A stretch of 64,000 nt of DNA from Hymenobacter wooponensis (GCF_004745865.1 NZ_SRKZ01000003.1:1-64000); one strand, 5' to 3'; shown: positions 15,633-24,994, numbered from the stretch's first letter. The notes: generated by a model from the sequence alone, not told the origin. Translations and numbers: made by a program.

Positions 15633-18347
15633 ATGACACTACTTGAACGCTGGCAGCAATTGCTGGGCATTCGGCCCGATGAGGGGCGCACGGTGGGGCT
15701 GTTCTTCCTGCACAACTTCCTGCTAGGTATTGGCACCATCCTGGTATACGTGTCGGCCAACGTAATCCTTCTGGAGAATAACCCCGAGCGCAACCTGCCC
15801 CTGGCCTACGGCGTTGCGGCGCTGCTCATGATTGGGGCCGGCAAGGTATATGCCCATTTCGAGCACCACCTGGGCCTGCAGCGCGTGGCGGTGCGGGTTC
15901 TGCTGGCAGTAGTGGCCCTAACGGGTGTGCTAGGTGTGCTGGTGGCCGTAGGCCACTCTGTAGCGGCGGCCGTGGCTATTATGGCCGGCTACCGCGTCAT
16001 CTACCTGCTCACTAACCTGGAGTTCTGGGGGGTATCGGCGGTGGTATTTGATGTGCGCCAGAGCCGCCGCCTGTTCAGCGTCATCAGCTCCGGCGACATG
16101 CCCGCCAAGGCTCTCGGGGCAGTGCTGGCCATCCTCATCCACCACCACACCGAGCTGCTGTGGCTGCTGCTCACGGCGTTTGGGGCCTATATGGGGGCTT
16201 TGCTGGTGCTGCAGGCCACGGGTCGATTGCACGTGGTAGAGGCCCGCTCCGCCGCCCGGGCCCAGCGCACCGCCGCCGTGACGCCCGGTTTGCAGCGCTG
16301 GTTTGGTAGCAGCCGCTTAGTGCTGGCCATGTGCCTAAGCATGCTGGCTATTGCGGCCGTTACCACGGGTATTGAGTTTTCCTTCTTCGTCAACGTCAAG
16401 CACCGCTTTCACGATCAGTCGGTGGTGATGCGCTACGTGGGCAGCGTGCTAGCCCTCACGTATTTACTGGCCTTGGTGTTTAAGCTCCTGCTCACCAGCC
16501 AAACCCTAGACCGGGTGGGCTTCCGGGGGACGCTGCTGGCATTGCCCGGCACCGTACTGGTAGGCCTAGGTCTGTACGGCATCATCCAGTACACCGGCTC
16601 CGACGACAGCCTGATGCTCTATTTCTGCGGCCTGTTTCTGGCGCTAGAGGTATTGCGGCGGGCGGTGTTTGATCCGGTTTTTCTGATCCTGTTTCAGCCT
16701 TTGCCGGCCACCGAGCGGCTGCAAGCCCATACGCTGGCCAAAGGCGTGTACGAGCCCCTGGGCATGGCGCTGGCGGGCTTGCTGCTATTTGCATTTCACA
16801 CCCAGCCCGAGCTTAGCGAGCAGCTCACCTTTGGCTGGATGGCCCTGCTGGCTCTGCTGGCCCTGGTGTTGCTCTACCGCACCTACGGGCACTACCTCGC
16901 TGAGCTGCAGCACGCGGTAAGCCGCCGCTTTGCGCCCGTAGCCGATACCGTAGTCTCAGTAAATGGCCTGACGGCTGCCAATGGCTTAGGCGCTATAAAA
17001 GTGCCGGATGCGGCCGGTATCCAGGCCCTGATTACGGCTTTAACCGACAAGGCCACCCGCCCCCAGGCCACCGACCAGCTCCTGCAGCTGGGGGCAGCGG
17101 CTCTGCCGGAACTCACCACCACCCTGCGCACCAGCTCCGATGAAGCCCTTCTGCGGCGCGTGGCGCAGCTGTGTGGGCACGTGCCGCAACCTGCCAGCCG
17201 GCAGGCTCTGGTAGAGATGGCCCGGCAACCCAATCTGTTCAGACGCGAAGCCGCCCTGCGGGCGCTGCGGAACTTCGAGCCAGTGCCAACCGAGGCGCCC
17301 GTGTTCCAGGGGTTGGTGCAGGAGGAGATGCACTTGGCCCAACAGCTGCTGCTAGGCCAGGCCGCTACGTCTAACCAAGCATTGCAAACCAGCCTGGAGT
17401 ATGAGCTGACGCGCGTGCAGCAACGCCTGTTTGGGCTGTTGCTGCAGCTGTATCCGCCCCAGATCATTGCCGATGCCCAGCGGGGTGTGGCCCACGCCAC
17501 CCGGGAGCGGCAGGCCAACGCCCTCGAAATGCTCGACAACTTGATTCCTAGGCCACTCTACCAGGGCCTGCAGACCTTGCTCGACGTGGTGCCGGTGGCC
17601 GAGAAGGTGCGTCGGTTCGATGCCCTGTTGGGTGCGTCGGGCGGTGGCTCCTCCGTGGTGCCTACCATTATTGAGCGGGGCGAAGTGGCCTACACCGACT
17701 GGACCATCAGCACGGCGCTGAACCAGTGGCGCCCCACGCCCTACACCGTAGGCCAAGTGCTGCCCCTGCTGCACAGCGCTAACCCGCTCATCCAGCAAAG
17801 CGCGGTAGCCGTGCTGGACCGCTTCGCCCACAATGCCCCCGAAGACTACCAGCACCTGCTGGCCGCTCATCCTCACTTAGTATCCTTGCTCATGAGCCAC
17901 CACGCCACCACGTCCCGCATCTCGGCAACGGAGCGGGTTGCCCTCCTGAAAAACACTGCCCTGTTTGCAGAAACGCCCGAAAACGTACTCAGTAGCATTG
18001 TGCCCATCATGAAGGAAGTTGCCTTCCACGACGGCGAGCAGATCTTCGCCAAGGGCGACCTGGGTACCTCCTTATTCATTGTGCAGGAAGGGGAGGTGAA
18101 TATCTTCAGCGGCGCCCAGCAGCTGGCTACCTTCCGCTCCGGCGACTTCTTCGGGGAGCTGGCCTTGCTCGATGCGGAGCCCCGTTCCGCCTCAGCCGTG
18201 GCCCACGGTGCCGTGGTGGCCTTCCGCCTCGATCAGGAAGATTTCTACGATGTAATGGAAGAACGCGGCGAAGTGCTGCGCAACATTCTGCGCGTGCTGT
18301 GCCAGCGCCTGCGCCGCCAGAATGAGAAAATGCACCTGCCCCAGTAG
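15633..18347 (+). CDS. translocase-like membrane protein with HEAT repeats and cNMP-binding domain
   Basis: The 904-residue protein has three parts. Residues 1 to about 430 form about 12 membrane helices resembling the ATP/ADP translocase (Tlc) and MFS fold, opening with LLERWQQLLGIRPDEGRTVG. Residues about 460-770 are HEAT-like helical repeats. Residues about 775-900 are a cyclic-nucleotide-binding domain with the phosphate-binding cassette FGELALLDAEPRSASA at 840-855, complete with the Glu and Arg that hold cAMP. Such fusions are found in Bacteroidota. Ligand-gated transport or membrane sensing is plausible. An adenylate-cyclase gene lies 1.4 kb downstream. Confidence 0.88.
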   Translation: MTLLERWQQLLGIRPDEGRTVGLFFLHNFLLGIGTILVYVSANVILLENNPERNLPLAYGVAALLMIGAGKVYAHFEHHLGLQRVAVRVLLAVVALTGVLGVLVAVGHSVAAAVAIMAGYRVIYLLTNLEFWGVSAVVFDVRQSRRLFSVISSGDMPAKALGAVLAILIHHHTELLWLLLTAFGAYMGALLVLQATGRLHVVEARSAARAQRTAAVTPGLQRWFGSSRLVLAMCLSMLAIAAVTTGIEFSFFVNVKHRFHDQSVVMRYVGSVLALTYLLALVFKLLLTSQTLDRVGFRGTLLALPGTVLVGLGLYGIIQYTGSDDSLMLYFCGLFLALEVLRRAVFDPVFLILFQPLPATERLQAHTLAKGVYEPLGMALAGLLLFAFHTQPELSEQLTFGWMALLALLALVLLYRTYGHYLAELQHAVSRRFAPVADTVVSVNGLTAANGLGAIKVPDAAGIQALITALTDKATRPQATDQLLQLGAAALPELTTTLRTSSDEALLRRVAQLCGHVPQPASRQALVEMARQPNLFRREAALRALRNFEPVPTEAPVFQGLVQEEMHLAQQLLLGQAATSNQALQTSLEYELTRVQQRLFGLLLQLYPPQIIADAQRGVAHATRERQANALEMLDNLIPRPLYQGLQTLLDVVPVAEKVRRFDALLGASGGGSSVVPTIIERGEVAYTDWTISTALNQWRPTPYTVGQVLPLLHSANPLIQQSAVAVLDRFAHNAPEDYQHLLAAHPHLVSLLMSHHATTSRISATERVALLKNTALFAETPENVLSSIVPIMKEVAFHDGEQIFAKGDLGTSLFIVQEGEVNIFSGAQQLATFRSGDFFGELALLDAEPRSASAVAHGAVVAFRLDQEDFYDVMEERGEVLRNILRVLCQRLRRQNEKMHLPQ

Positions 18348-18438
18348 CGAAAAAGGCACTTTGTGTGCCGCGGCCACATGTTGCTGACCGCTTGGTGCTT
18401 GCCTTCTTGACAGAACCTATTTCCGGGTGCTAGAGCTC

Positions 18439-18487
18439 AACAAGCAACCACAAACCGCAAAACAAAGCGGTTGTTGGTTGCTTGTTT
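18439..18487. terminator. long hairpin terminator
   Basis: AACAAGCAACCACAAACCGC (18439-18458) pairs almost perfectly with GCGGTTGTTGGTTGCTTGTT (18467-18486) across an A-rich loop, downstream of the cNMP-binding gene. Confidence 0.75.
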
Positions 18488-18590
18488 GGCGTATAGACAG
18501 GTTCCTGTTTGGTCGCTAGGCCACTCGGGAGCCACCACTGCCCAGACCCGTGGCAGCGGCTACTCAAGCTGAACAAATACCGGAATTCAC

Positions 18591-19658
18591 ATGGATAAGA
18601 TTGCATTAGTAGTAGGTGCCAGCGGCATTATTGGCGGCAACCTGGCCCAGGAGCTGCTGGCCAACGGTTGGACCACCTACGGCCTGGCGCGCCGCCCCAG
18701 CACCGATATTGCCGGCCTCCAGCCCGTGGCGGCTGACTTGCTCGACGTGGCCGGCCTGGAAAACGCCCTGCAAGACCTCGCCCCAACGCACGTGTTCATT
18801 ACCAGCTGGATGCGCAATGACACCGAAGCGGAGAACATTCGAGTTAATAGCGCTATGGTGCGCAACCTGCTCACGGTGCTTTCCCCGAAGCACTCGGTGC
18901 AGCACGTGGCCCTGGTGACGGGGCTCAAGCACTACCTCGGGCCGTTTGAGGCCTACGCGAAAGAGGGCGTATTGCCCCCCACGCCCCTGCGCGAGGAACA
19001 GCCCCGCCTGCCCATTGAGAACTTCTACTACGCCCAGGAAGATGAGGTGTACGCTGCCGCGGAGCGCGACGGGTTTACCTGGAGCATCCACCGGCCGCAC
19101 ACCATCATTGGCAAAGCCGTGGGCAACCAGATGAACTTGGGCACCACCCTGGCCGTGTACGCCAGCATCTGTAAGGAAACAGGCCGCCCCTTCCGCTGGC
19201 CTGGCTCCAAAGCCCAATGGGAGGGCATAAATGACGTAACCGATGCCCGCATTATTGCTAAACAGCTAATATGGGCCGCTACTGCCGAGGGCTCTCAGAA
19301 CGAGGCCTACAACATTGTGAACGGCGACGTTTTCCGCTGGAGCTGGCTGTGGGGTAAGATTGCCGATTGGTTTGGGGTGGAGGCCGTGGGCTTTGATGGA
19401 ACCATTCACCCCTTGGAAGCCGAAATGGCGCAGTACACGGATGTATGGCGTGACATTGCCACCCGCCACCAATTAACCGAGGCTAATCTAGACCGATTGG
19501 CCTCTGCCTGGCACACTGATTTGGACCTGGGCCGGCCGATTGAGGTCATGACCGATATGTCGAACAGCCGCCAGCGTGGCTTCACTGCCTACCAGCGCAC
19601 TCAAGATTCATTCTTCGATTTGTTTGAGCAACTGCGCCAAGATCGGCTGATTCCGTAA
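18591..19658 (+). CDS. PRISE-type short-chain reductase (progesterone 5beta-reductase/iridoid synthase-like)
   Basis: The 355-residue SDR has the Rossmann glycine motif GASGIIG (residues 9-15) and the PRISE hallmarks: TGLKHYLGPF with the active-site lysine at about 113, NFYYAQEDEV with the tyrosine at about 147, and WSIHRPHTIIG. PRISE enzymes reduce activated C=C bonds of enones with NADPH and are best known from plants; bacterial members exist. The physiological substrate here is unknown. It is flanked by terminators on both sides and is therefore monocistronic and cytoplasmic. Confidence 0.88.
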   Translation: MDKIALVVGASGIIGGNLAQELLANGWTTYGLARRPSTDIAGLQPVAADLLDVAGLENALQDLAPTHVFITSWMRNDTEAENIRVNSAMVRNLLTVLSPKHSVQHVALVTGLKHYLGPFEAYAKEGVLPPTPLREEQPRLPIENFYYAQEDEVYAAAERDGFTWSIHRPHTIIGKAVGNQMNLGTTLAVYASICKETGRPFRWPGSKAQWEGINDVTDARIIAKQLIWAATAEGSQNEAYNIVNGDVFRWSWLWGKIADWFGVEAVGFDGTIHPLEAEMAQYTDVWRDIATRHQLTEANLDRLASAWHTDLDLGRPIEVMTDMSNSRQRGFTAYQRTQDSFFDLFEQLRQDRLIP

Positions 19659-19679
19659 GCAGGCCGCCATAAGAATAAG

Positions 19680-19721
19680 AAAAGCCCCTCGCCCTGTGGT
19701 ACTATAGGGCGAGGGGCTTTT
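19680..19721. terminator. bidirectional hairpin terminator
   Basis: AAAAGCCCCTCGCCCT pairs with AGGGCGAGGGGCTTTT around GTGGTACTAT, between the converging reductase and cyclase genes. Confidence 0.85.
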
Positions 19722-19742
19722 GCGTAATACAAGGGTGCGCGG

Positions 19743-20789
19743 CTAGGCCACTACCTCATAAATCATAACGGGCTGCACCTTGTTCTTCAGCGTCACCTCC
19801 TTGATGGGGCGGCACTGGAACGACTCTTTCACCCGCTCGTAGGTAGCCTCCGTGATGATAATCTGGCCCGGCTGGGCGGCCGCTTGCAGACGCTGGCTCA
19901 CGTTCACAGTGTCACCGATGACGGTGTAGTCGAGGCGTTTGAGGGAGGCTGAGCCAATGTTGCCCGACACCATCTCGCCGGTATTTACCCCAATGCTCAC
20001 CTGGGGCTGGTAGGACTTACCATCGGACAGGGTGTGCTGGTTGGCATGCACCACGCTGCGCACTGCAAGGGCCGCGTCAATGGCGCGGTCGAGGTGGTAG
20101 TCGCCCCGGAATACGGCCATTACGGCGTCGCCCATGAATTTGTCTACGTAGCCGCCCTGGGCAATTATTTCCTTCACCATCTGATCGAAGTAGGTGTTGA
20201 GCATGCCCACCACTTCGGCAGGAGCCAGCACCTCCGACAATGACGTGAAGCCGCAGATATCCATGAAAACGACGGTAGCTTCCACGGTTTCGCTGGCCAT
20301 GAGCTTGTTCTCGAAGCCGGGCCGGCCCATGAAGTTGAGCACCGTCTCGTCCACGTACATCTTCAGGATGTTGTTTTCCTGGATGGCCTGCAGGGTTTCG
20401 CGCAGCTGGCGCACCTGCTTGGCGGTTTTCTCCATGGTCAGCTCCAGATCCTGGAAATCTACGGGCTTGCACACGAAGTCAAAGGCTCCCCGGTTCATGG
20501 CCATCCGGATGTTCTCCATGTCGCCGTAGGCCGACACCATTACGGTTTTCACAATGGGGTTGGCTTCCGGCATTTTGCTGAGCAGCGTCAGGCCATCCAT
20601 CACCGGCATGTTAATGTCGGAGAGGATAATGTCCAGATCGGGGTTGGCCTGCACAGTATCCAGGGCTTCTTGGCCGTTGCTGGCAAATACAAATTCATAC
20701 ACATTCTCCCGGATTTTACGCCGGAACTTCTGTTTGATGAGCAGCTCCAGGTCTGCTTCATCATCCACTACCAGTATTTTAGTTTTCAT
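19743..20789 (-). CDS. response regulator with class III adenylate cyclase output
   Basis: Residues 1-120 are a receiver domain with acidic pocket DDE at 9-11, phosphoacceptor Asp58 (SDINMP) and Lys108 (CKPVD). A coiled linker (about 115-165) leads to a class III cyclase domain with metal ligands Asp177 (FMDICGFT) and Asp221 (FMGDAVMAVF). The adenine-selecting pair is Lys217 and Asp287, and the transition-state residues are Asn296 and Arg300 (GDTVNVSQR). All needed residues are present, so it should make cAMP when the receiver is phosphorylated. It is the last gene of a kinase, receiver, receiver-cyclase operon and overlaps the previous gene by 11 bp. Confidence 0.93.
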   Translation of the reverse strand: MKTKILVVDDEADLELLIKQKFRRKIRENVYEFVFASNGQEALDTVQANPDLDIILSDINMPVMDGLTLLSKMPEANPIVKTVMVSAYGDMENIRMAMNRGAFDFVCKPVDFQDLELTMEKTAKQVRQLRETLQAIQENNILKMYVDETVLNFMGRPGFENKLMASETVEATVVFMDICGFTSLSEVLAPAEVVGMLNTYFDQMVKEIIAQGGYVDKFMGDAVMAVFRGDYHLDRAIDAALAVRSVVHANQHTLSDGKSYQPQVSIGVNTGEMVSGNIGSASLKRLDYTVIGDTVNVSQRLQAAAQPGQIIITEATYERVKESFQCRPIKEVTLKNKVQPVMIYEVVA

Positions 20790-21174
20790 GGCTCGCGAGC
20801 AAGGTCAATTTTTCTTTGAGGGCCGCAAAGTCAACAGGCTTGGTCAGGAAATCGTTGGCCCCGAGCTGCATGGCCTGTCGATAGCTTTCGTCGTCGCCGT
20901 AAGCGGTTATCATCATTACCTGCGGCGGAGCGGGCGGGGGCGCGAGGTACTGCTGCTTAATGTGCTTTAGCAGCTCTAGGCCACTCATGCCGGGCATATT
21001 AATGTCCGATAAGATCAGCACCACCTCCGAGGCATGCTCACGCAGGTAGTTCAGGGCATCTTCTCCGGAATAGGCAAAGGAAAAGGAAAATTGACCGCTC
21101 CGGATTTCACGACGGAAGCGCTGCTCAAACAGCGTGCGTACGTCGGTTTCATCATCTACAACCAGTATCTTCAT
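20779..21174 (-). CDS. stand-alone receiver (CheY-like) protein
   Basis: The 131-residue protein is a single receiver domain: acidic pair Asp7-Asp8, phosphoacceptor Asp57 (LSDINMPGMSG), and Lys112 (LTKPVD). No output domain follows. Its sequence is close to the receiver of the adjacent cyclase, so the two likely arose by duplication. Coupled translation is likely because its end overlaps the cyclase start by 11 bp. It may compete for phosphate from the upstream kinase or relay to another partner. Confidence 0.92.
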   Translation of the reverse strand: MKILVVDDETDVRTLFEQRFRREIRSGQFSFSFAYSGEDALNYLREHASEVVLILSDINMPGMSGLELLKHIKQQYLAPPPAPPQVMMITAYGDDESYRQAMQLGANDFLTKPVDFAALKEKLTLLASHEN

Positions 21175-21264
21175 CGTTTACAAATCTAGCTGAAATAGGA
21201 CGCGGGAAAGGAAAATCTGGGAATAAACCTGAGTACTCTGTCGCTACTACGGTTGGCGGCAGGC

Positions 21265-22656
21265 TTACTCAGTGCCATCGGCCCGGGGCAGCACAATAAC
21301 AAACTCAGTGCCTTCGCCCTCAGAGGTTTCTACGGTAAGCGTGCCGTTATGGCCCTTCGTGACGATGTCGTAGCTTAAGGAGAGGCCTAGGCCCGTGCCT
21401 TCACCAGTAGGCTTGGTGGTGAAGAACGGCTGAAAGATTTTCTTCTGCACGGCCTCCGGAATGCCCGTACCATTGTCGCGCACCCGCACCTCTACATCGC
21501 CATCGGGCTGGCGGAGGGTGGTTACGCTCACGGTAGGGGTGTAGCCATCGGGGCAGCGCTCTTTCTTCTTCTGCACCGCGTAAAAAGCATTGGTAAACAG
21601 GTTGAGCAGCACGCGGCCCAGATCCTGGGAAACCGCCTGTACGGTGCCCAGGTCCTGATCGAAATTGGTAACCAGGGTGGCGTTAAAGGTTTTGTCTTTG
21701 GCGCGCAAACCGTGGTAGGCCAGGCGCAGGTATTCATCGGCCAGCACATTTAAATCAACCGGCTGCCGCTCACCGGTGCTGGCGCGGCTGTGCTCCAGCA
21801 TGCCCCGCACAATACTGGCCGCCCGCTGTCCGTGGTGCGTTATTTTCTGCAGGTTCTGCTTGAGGTCAACCAGCAGCTCGGCTTCCAGTTCCGGGTCGCG
21901 GTCGGCGCGCTGGCGCTCCTCCTCCAGCTCCTCAATCAGCTCCGCCGATACATCAGAGAAGTTGGTAACGAAGTTGAGCGGGTTTTGAATTTCGTGGGCA
22001 ATGCCAGCGGTGAGTTCTCCCAGCGAGGCCATTTTCTCGCTCTGTATAAGCTGAGTTTGCGTGATTCGGAGCTCGGTAAGCGCTTCGCGTAGTTCTTCGG
22101 CCTGCTGCGTGAGCGTGGCTGTTCGCTCGCCCACCAGTCGCTCCAGCTCGGCGTTTTGGGCCTCAATCAGGCGCTTGGCCTTTTCTTCTTCCTCACGCAA
22201 AATGCGCTCTTTTTCCAGCTGCTTTTTCTGGTTGCGAGCAATCAGAATGAAGGTGAACAGCCAGATCATTGCGAAGCCTCGGGAGGTATCGAAGGCATCA
22301 TCGTACTCCTTCAAAAAGGCTCCTCCGGTAAGCTCCAGCTCCAGCTCAATGGCCGAATACAGCACGTACGGCACCATGGCCAGCAGTACCGTACGCGCCG
22401 GGCGGTAATTCTGCAAGCGCAGCAGCGTTACTATCACTGCCGCAAACACCAGGAGCAGGTATATCTCGTCCAGCTGGTCCGTCTTCCACTTCATCAGCAG
22501 CGCCGCCACGTACAGAATGGCGCCGGGCACCCAAATCCAGGTAAGGGCCTGATTAAGTCGGGGCAGGCGGGTGGGCAGGTCAAAAAAGCGCCGCATCGAC
22601 CGCACAATCAGCAGCGCGACGGGTATCGTGAATAGTATGGTAGTGTTGACGCTCAT
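21265..22656 (-). CDS. membrane sensor histidine kinase
   Basis: The 463-residue protein has about five membrane helices in the first 140 residues and no sizeable periplasmic domain. A coiled-coil linker (about 143-205) follows, then the dimerisation domain with His221 (GIAHEIQNPLNF) and an ATPase domain with N-box (NLFTNAFYAV), G1 (VRDNGTGIP) and G2 (GTGLGLSLSYDIV). The sensor part resembles no named input domain, so it may sense within the membrane. It is first in the operon; the receiver and the receiver-cyclase downstream are its obvious targets. Confidence 0.92.
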   Translation of the reverse strand: MSVNTTILFTIPVALLIVRSMRRFFDLPTRLPRLNQALTWIWVPGAILYVAALLMKWKTDQLDEIYLLLVFAAVIVTLLRLQNYRPARTVLLAMVPYVLYSAIELELELTGGAFLKEYDDAFDTSRGFAMIWLFTFILIARNQKKQLEKERILREEEEKAKRLIEAQNAELERLVGERTATLTQQAEELREALTELRITQTQLIQSEKMASLGELTAGIAHEIQNPLNFVTNFSDVSAELIEELEEERQRADRDPELEAELLVDLKQNLQKITHHGQRAASIVRGMLEHSRASTGERQPVDLNVLADEYLRLAYHGLRAKDKTFNATLVTNFDQDLGTVQAVSQDLGRVLLNLFTNAFYAVQKKKERCPDGYTPTVSVTTLRQPDGDVEVRVRDNGTGIPEAVQKKIFQPFFTTKPTGEGTGLGLSLSYDIVTKGHNGTLTVETSEGEGTEFVIVLPRADGTE

Positions 22657-22766
22657 AAGCTGGTCAGGCGCGGCAGGAATGGAGAGGAGAGAGTTCAGCA
22701 GCAGGAGGAGTTAGATGCGCTTAGTAGTGGGCTAGGCCAGTAAGCGAGCCAAGAGGCCTGTGGGAG

Positions 22767-23078
22767 TTAGTTCTTGTCATCGCCTTTGTCACGCTTCTTA
22801 CCCCAGCCCTTGGGCAAATCAATGGTGAATTCAACAACGGGGTTGCTGGTGCGAGACTTGCGCTTAGATGTCAAGGTTTTGAGCTTGTCGGGGTTGCTGG
22901 AAAAGATGCCTCGGGCGTAGTCACTTAATACTGCCACCACTGTTGGCAGAGTGACCTGCACCGTCATTTGCTGCTGGGGCGGCTCAGCTGGCGCAGAACC
23001 AGTTTTTGACTGCGCGTGGCTACTCAAAGCGGTGAGCAGCAGCACTACAAGCAGGTACACTGGTTTAGAAATATTCAT
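22767..23078 (-). CDS. small secreted hypothetical protein
   Basis: The 103-residue product starts with a signal peptide ending in SSHAQ. A Pro/Gln-rich spacer (about 25-38), a short predicted alpha/beta region with LPTVVAVLSDYARGIFSS, and a basic tail (KGWGKKRDKGDDKN) follow. No domain is recognised. It lies 110 bp upstream of the kinase operon on the same strand and could share its transcript, but that is uncertain. Confidence 0.6.
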   Translation of the reverse strand: MNISKPVYLLVVLLLTALSSHAQSKTGSAPAEPPQQQMTVQVTLPTVVAVLSDYARGIFSSNPDKLKTLTSKRKSRTSNPVVEFTIDLPKGWGKKRDKGDDKN

Positions 23079-23279
23079 TGTATAGCTATTGATGGCCTAA
23101 AGATGCTATTATAAAGTAGTTTCTGAAAAGCTTTTTGCCCAGCTAGTGCGGGTAAGCTTCTTTAAGTGAACCGGTATGGCCTAGGCCTGCAGCAAGCTCA
23201 ACAGTTCGGGGCGCAGGCCCATAACCTCCCGCATACCCCCGCGGCGGCAGCACTGGCTGGTTCAGCCGCCAGGTTTTCC

Positions 23280-23287
23280 TATTTTTG
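23280..23287 (+). promoter_or_regulatory. candidate Bacteroidota -7 box for thyA
   Basis: TATTTTTG fits the TAnnTTTG consensus and lies 65 bp before the thyA start. A clear -33 TTTG is not seen. Confidence 0.35.
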
Positions 23288-23351
23288 ACTCGATACTGCG
23301 AGGTGCCGGCTTATGCCCGTGGCTCGTTTTGCCTTCTCTAGCTCTCAACTC

Positions 23352-24146
23352 ATGCATCAATACCTCGACCTCGTTCGCCATATTCTTGACCACGGCACTC
23401 AAAAAACCGACCGTACCGGCACTGGTACGCTCTCGGTATTTGGCTACCAGATGCGCTTTAATCTGCAGGAGGGCTTTCCACTGGTTACCACCAAGAAAGT
23501 GCACCTGCGCAGCATTATCCACGAGCTGCTGTGGTTTCTGCGCGGCGACACCAATATTGCTTACCTAAAGGAGCACGGGGTGAGCATCTGGGATGAATGG
23601 GCCGACGAAAACGGCGAGCTGGGCCCCGTGTATGGCAGCCAGTGGCGCGCATGGCCCGACGGCCACGGGGGCACCATCGACCAGATCAGCGAAGTGGTTC
23701 GCCAACTGCGTGAGCAGCCCGATTCGCGCCGCATCCTCATCTCTGCCTGGAATGTAGCCGACTTGCCCCTGATGAAGCTGCAGCCCTGCCACGCCCTGGT
23801 GCAGTTCTACGTAGCCGATGGCCGCCTTTCTTGCCAGCTCTACCAGCGCTCCGCTGATGTGTTCCTTGGGGTGCCCTTCAACATTGCCAGCTACGCCCTG
23901 CTTACGCTGATGCTAGCACAGGTTACTGGCCTAGAGCCCGGTGAATTCATCTGGACCGGCGGTGATACTCACCTCTACAGTAACCACCTAGAGCAGGCCC
24001 GCCTGCAGCTCACCCGAGAGCCGCGGCCCTTGCCTCAGATGCGTCTCAATCCTGCGGTGAACGACATATTCGCCTTTCAATTCGAAGATTTTACCTTGGA
24101 GAACTACGAACCATATCCCGCCATCAAGGCGCCAGTGGCTGTTTAA
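23352..24146 (+). CDS. thyA: thymidylate synthase
   Basis: Starting at the ATG at 23352 gives 264 residues, the same length as E. coli ThyA, and the N-terminus [20 protein letters not shown] aligns directly with it. The catalytic cysteine is in [12 protein letters not shown]. The folate and dUMP motifs ([47 protein letters not shown] and the end IKAPVAV) are all present. It converts dUMP to dTMP using methylenetetrahydrofolate in the cytoplasm. The preceding 13 in-frame codons do not belong to the family. A terminator follows. Confidence 0.97.
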   Translation: MHQYLDLVRHILDHGTQKTDRTGTGTLSVFGYQMRFNLQEGFPLVTTKKVHLRSIIHELLWFLRGDTNIAYLKEHGVSIWDEWADENGELGPVYGSQWRAWPDGHGGTIDQISEVVRQLREQPDSRRILISAWNVADLPLMKLQPCHALVQFYVADGRLSCQLYQRSADVFLGVPFNIASYALLTLMLAQVTGLEPGEFIWTGGDTHLYSNHLEQARLQLTREPRPLPQMRLNPAVNDIFAFQFEDFTLENYEPYPAIKAPVAV

Positions 24147-24339
24147 AGTACTCGCCTGATTCACCAAGGTCGGCGTGTAAAATACGTTGAGGGCCTTCCA
24201 GTAACTGCCGATACCTTTCGCACAGATGCTGGAAGGCCTTTTCATGTACTGACTCAGCATATAGATAGTATGGCAGACTTCTTAATATTCTAAACATAAA
24301 TCGAATTCTATGACTACCCAGGAATAAGCCAAACGGCAA
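24124..24339 (-). CDS. possible small helical protein opposite the thyA 3' end
   Basis: This 71-residue frame contains protein-like helical text ([20 protein letters not shown], then [19 protein letters not shown]) and ends inside the last codons of thyA on the opposite strand. The same DNA forms the thyA terminator hairpin, which could explain part of the open frame. I cannot decide between a real small gene and chance. Confidence 0.25.
   Translation of the reverse strand: MPFGLFLGSHRIRFMFRILRSLPYYLYAESVHEKAFQHLCERYRQLLEGPQRILHADLGESGEYFKQPLAP
24192..24242 (+). terminator. thyA terminator
   Basis: GGCCTTCCAG (24192-24201) pairs perfectly with CTGGAAGGCC (24229-24238) and is followed by TTTT; the loop is 27 nt. 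Confidence 0.6.
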
Positions 24340-24733
24340 TAAGCCTGAGATGACTAACAGCTTATTGATCAGCTAGTAGTGATGGTTAGTGTAAGCTCAT
24401 CAGTATGGAGAACTGTTAGCTTAATGAGGTCGAGTAAATTGGTAGTTGGTTTTTGTCTTTTGCGGTGATATGGCTTTTGATGCTATGAAATTAGCCCTTC
24501 TTCAGGGCTAGGAAATTTACTATTACAGGTAACATCAGTGAATTGAGTTAAATAACCTTGTTATATATTAAAAAGGAAAAATTGCATTATTTATAAATTT
24601 TGTATTGTATTTATGTGGCTGTAGTATTAGTAACATGTTGTATGTTAATTATTTATAGTAAGTTATTGTGTAGTGGTAAAATTAAATAATCAAGATAAAA
24701 TCTAATTAATAGTGTAGCTTCGTATAAGCTCCT
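24340..24733. other. AT-rich intergenic region with operator-like dyad
   Basis: No gene is seen. From about 24490 to 24725 the sequence is strongly AT-rich, unlike the rest of the window. A perfect dyad TAACAT-gttgt-ATGTTA lies at 24631-24647, about 90 bp before the small gene, and is a candidate operator. Confidence 0.45.
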
Positions 24734-24931
24734 ATGATCCCTATTGCCTCCAAATCGCACACTGTACCTCAACTGCCTCTTCGCCACCGTGCCTGGATTG
24801 CGCTATATTCTATTGCCAATAGTCCTGTTAATCGCGCTGAAATACTGCGAATTAATAATGTGACAGAAACGGATTTGGCTGAGTACGAAGAAAGTTGGCG
24901 CCGTATGCGCCGGCGAGTACCTCCTGGCTAA
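24734..24931 (+). CDS. small helical hypothetical protein
   Basis: The 65-residue product is mostly helical, with RHRAWIALYSIANSPVNRAE and ETDLAEYEESWRRMRRR and a basic C-terminus. It has no signal peptide. The frame ends just before a clean terminator, and the upstream AT-rich block with a dyad could be its promoter. Its size and charge would fit a small DNA- or RNA-binding protein, but no helix-turn-helix can be assigned with confidence. The family is unknown. Confidence 0.5.
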   Translation: MIPIASKSHTVPQLPLRHRAWIALYSIANSPVNRAEILRINNVTETDLAEYEESWRRMRRRVPPG

Positions 24932-24956
24932 GTAGCTGGCTATAATCTGGTAAATC

Positions 24957-24985
24957 AAAAAGCGCATCCATTTGGATGCGCTTTT
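24957..24985. terminator. bidirectional hairpin terminator
   Basis: AAAAAGCGCATCCA and TGGATGCGCTTTTT form a perfect stem around TT between converging genes. Confidence 0.85.
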
Positions 24986-24994
24986 TAATTGGTA

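Noticed and set aside
23313..23351. Upstream start of thyA
   Set aside because: The extra 13 residues are absent from the family; length from 23352 equals E. coli ThyA.
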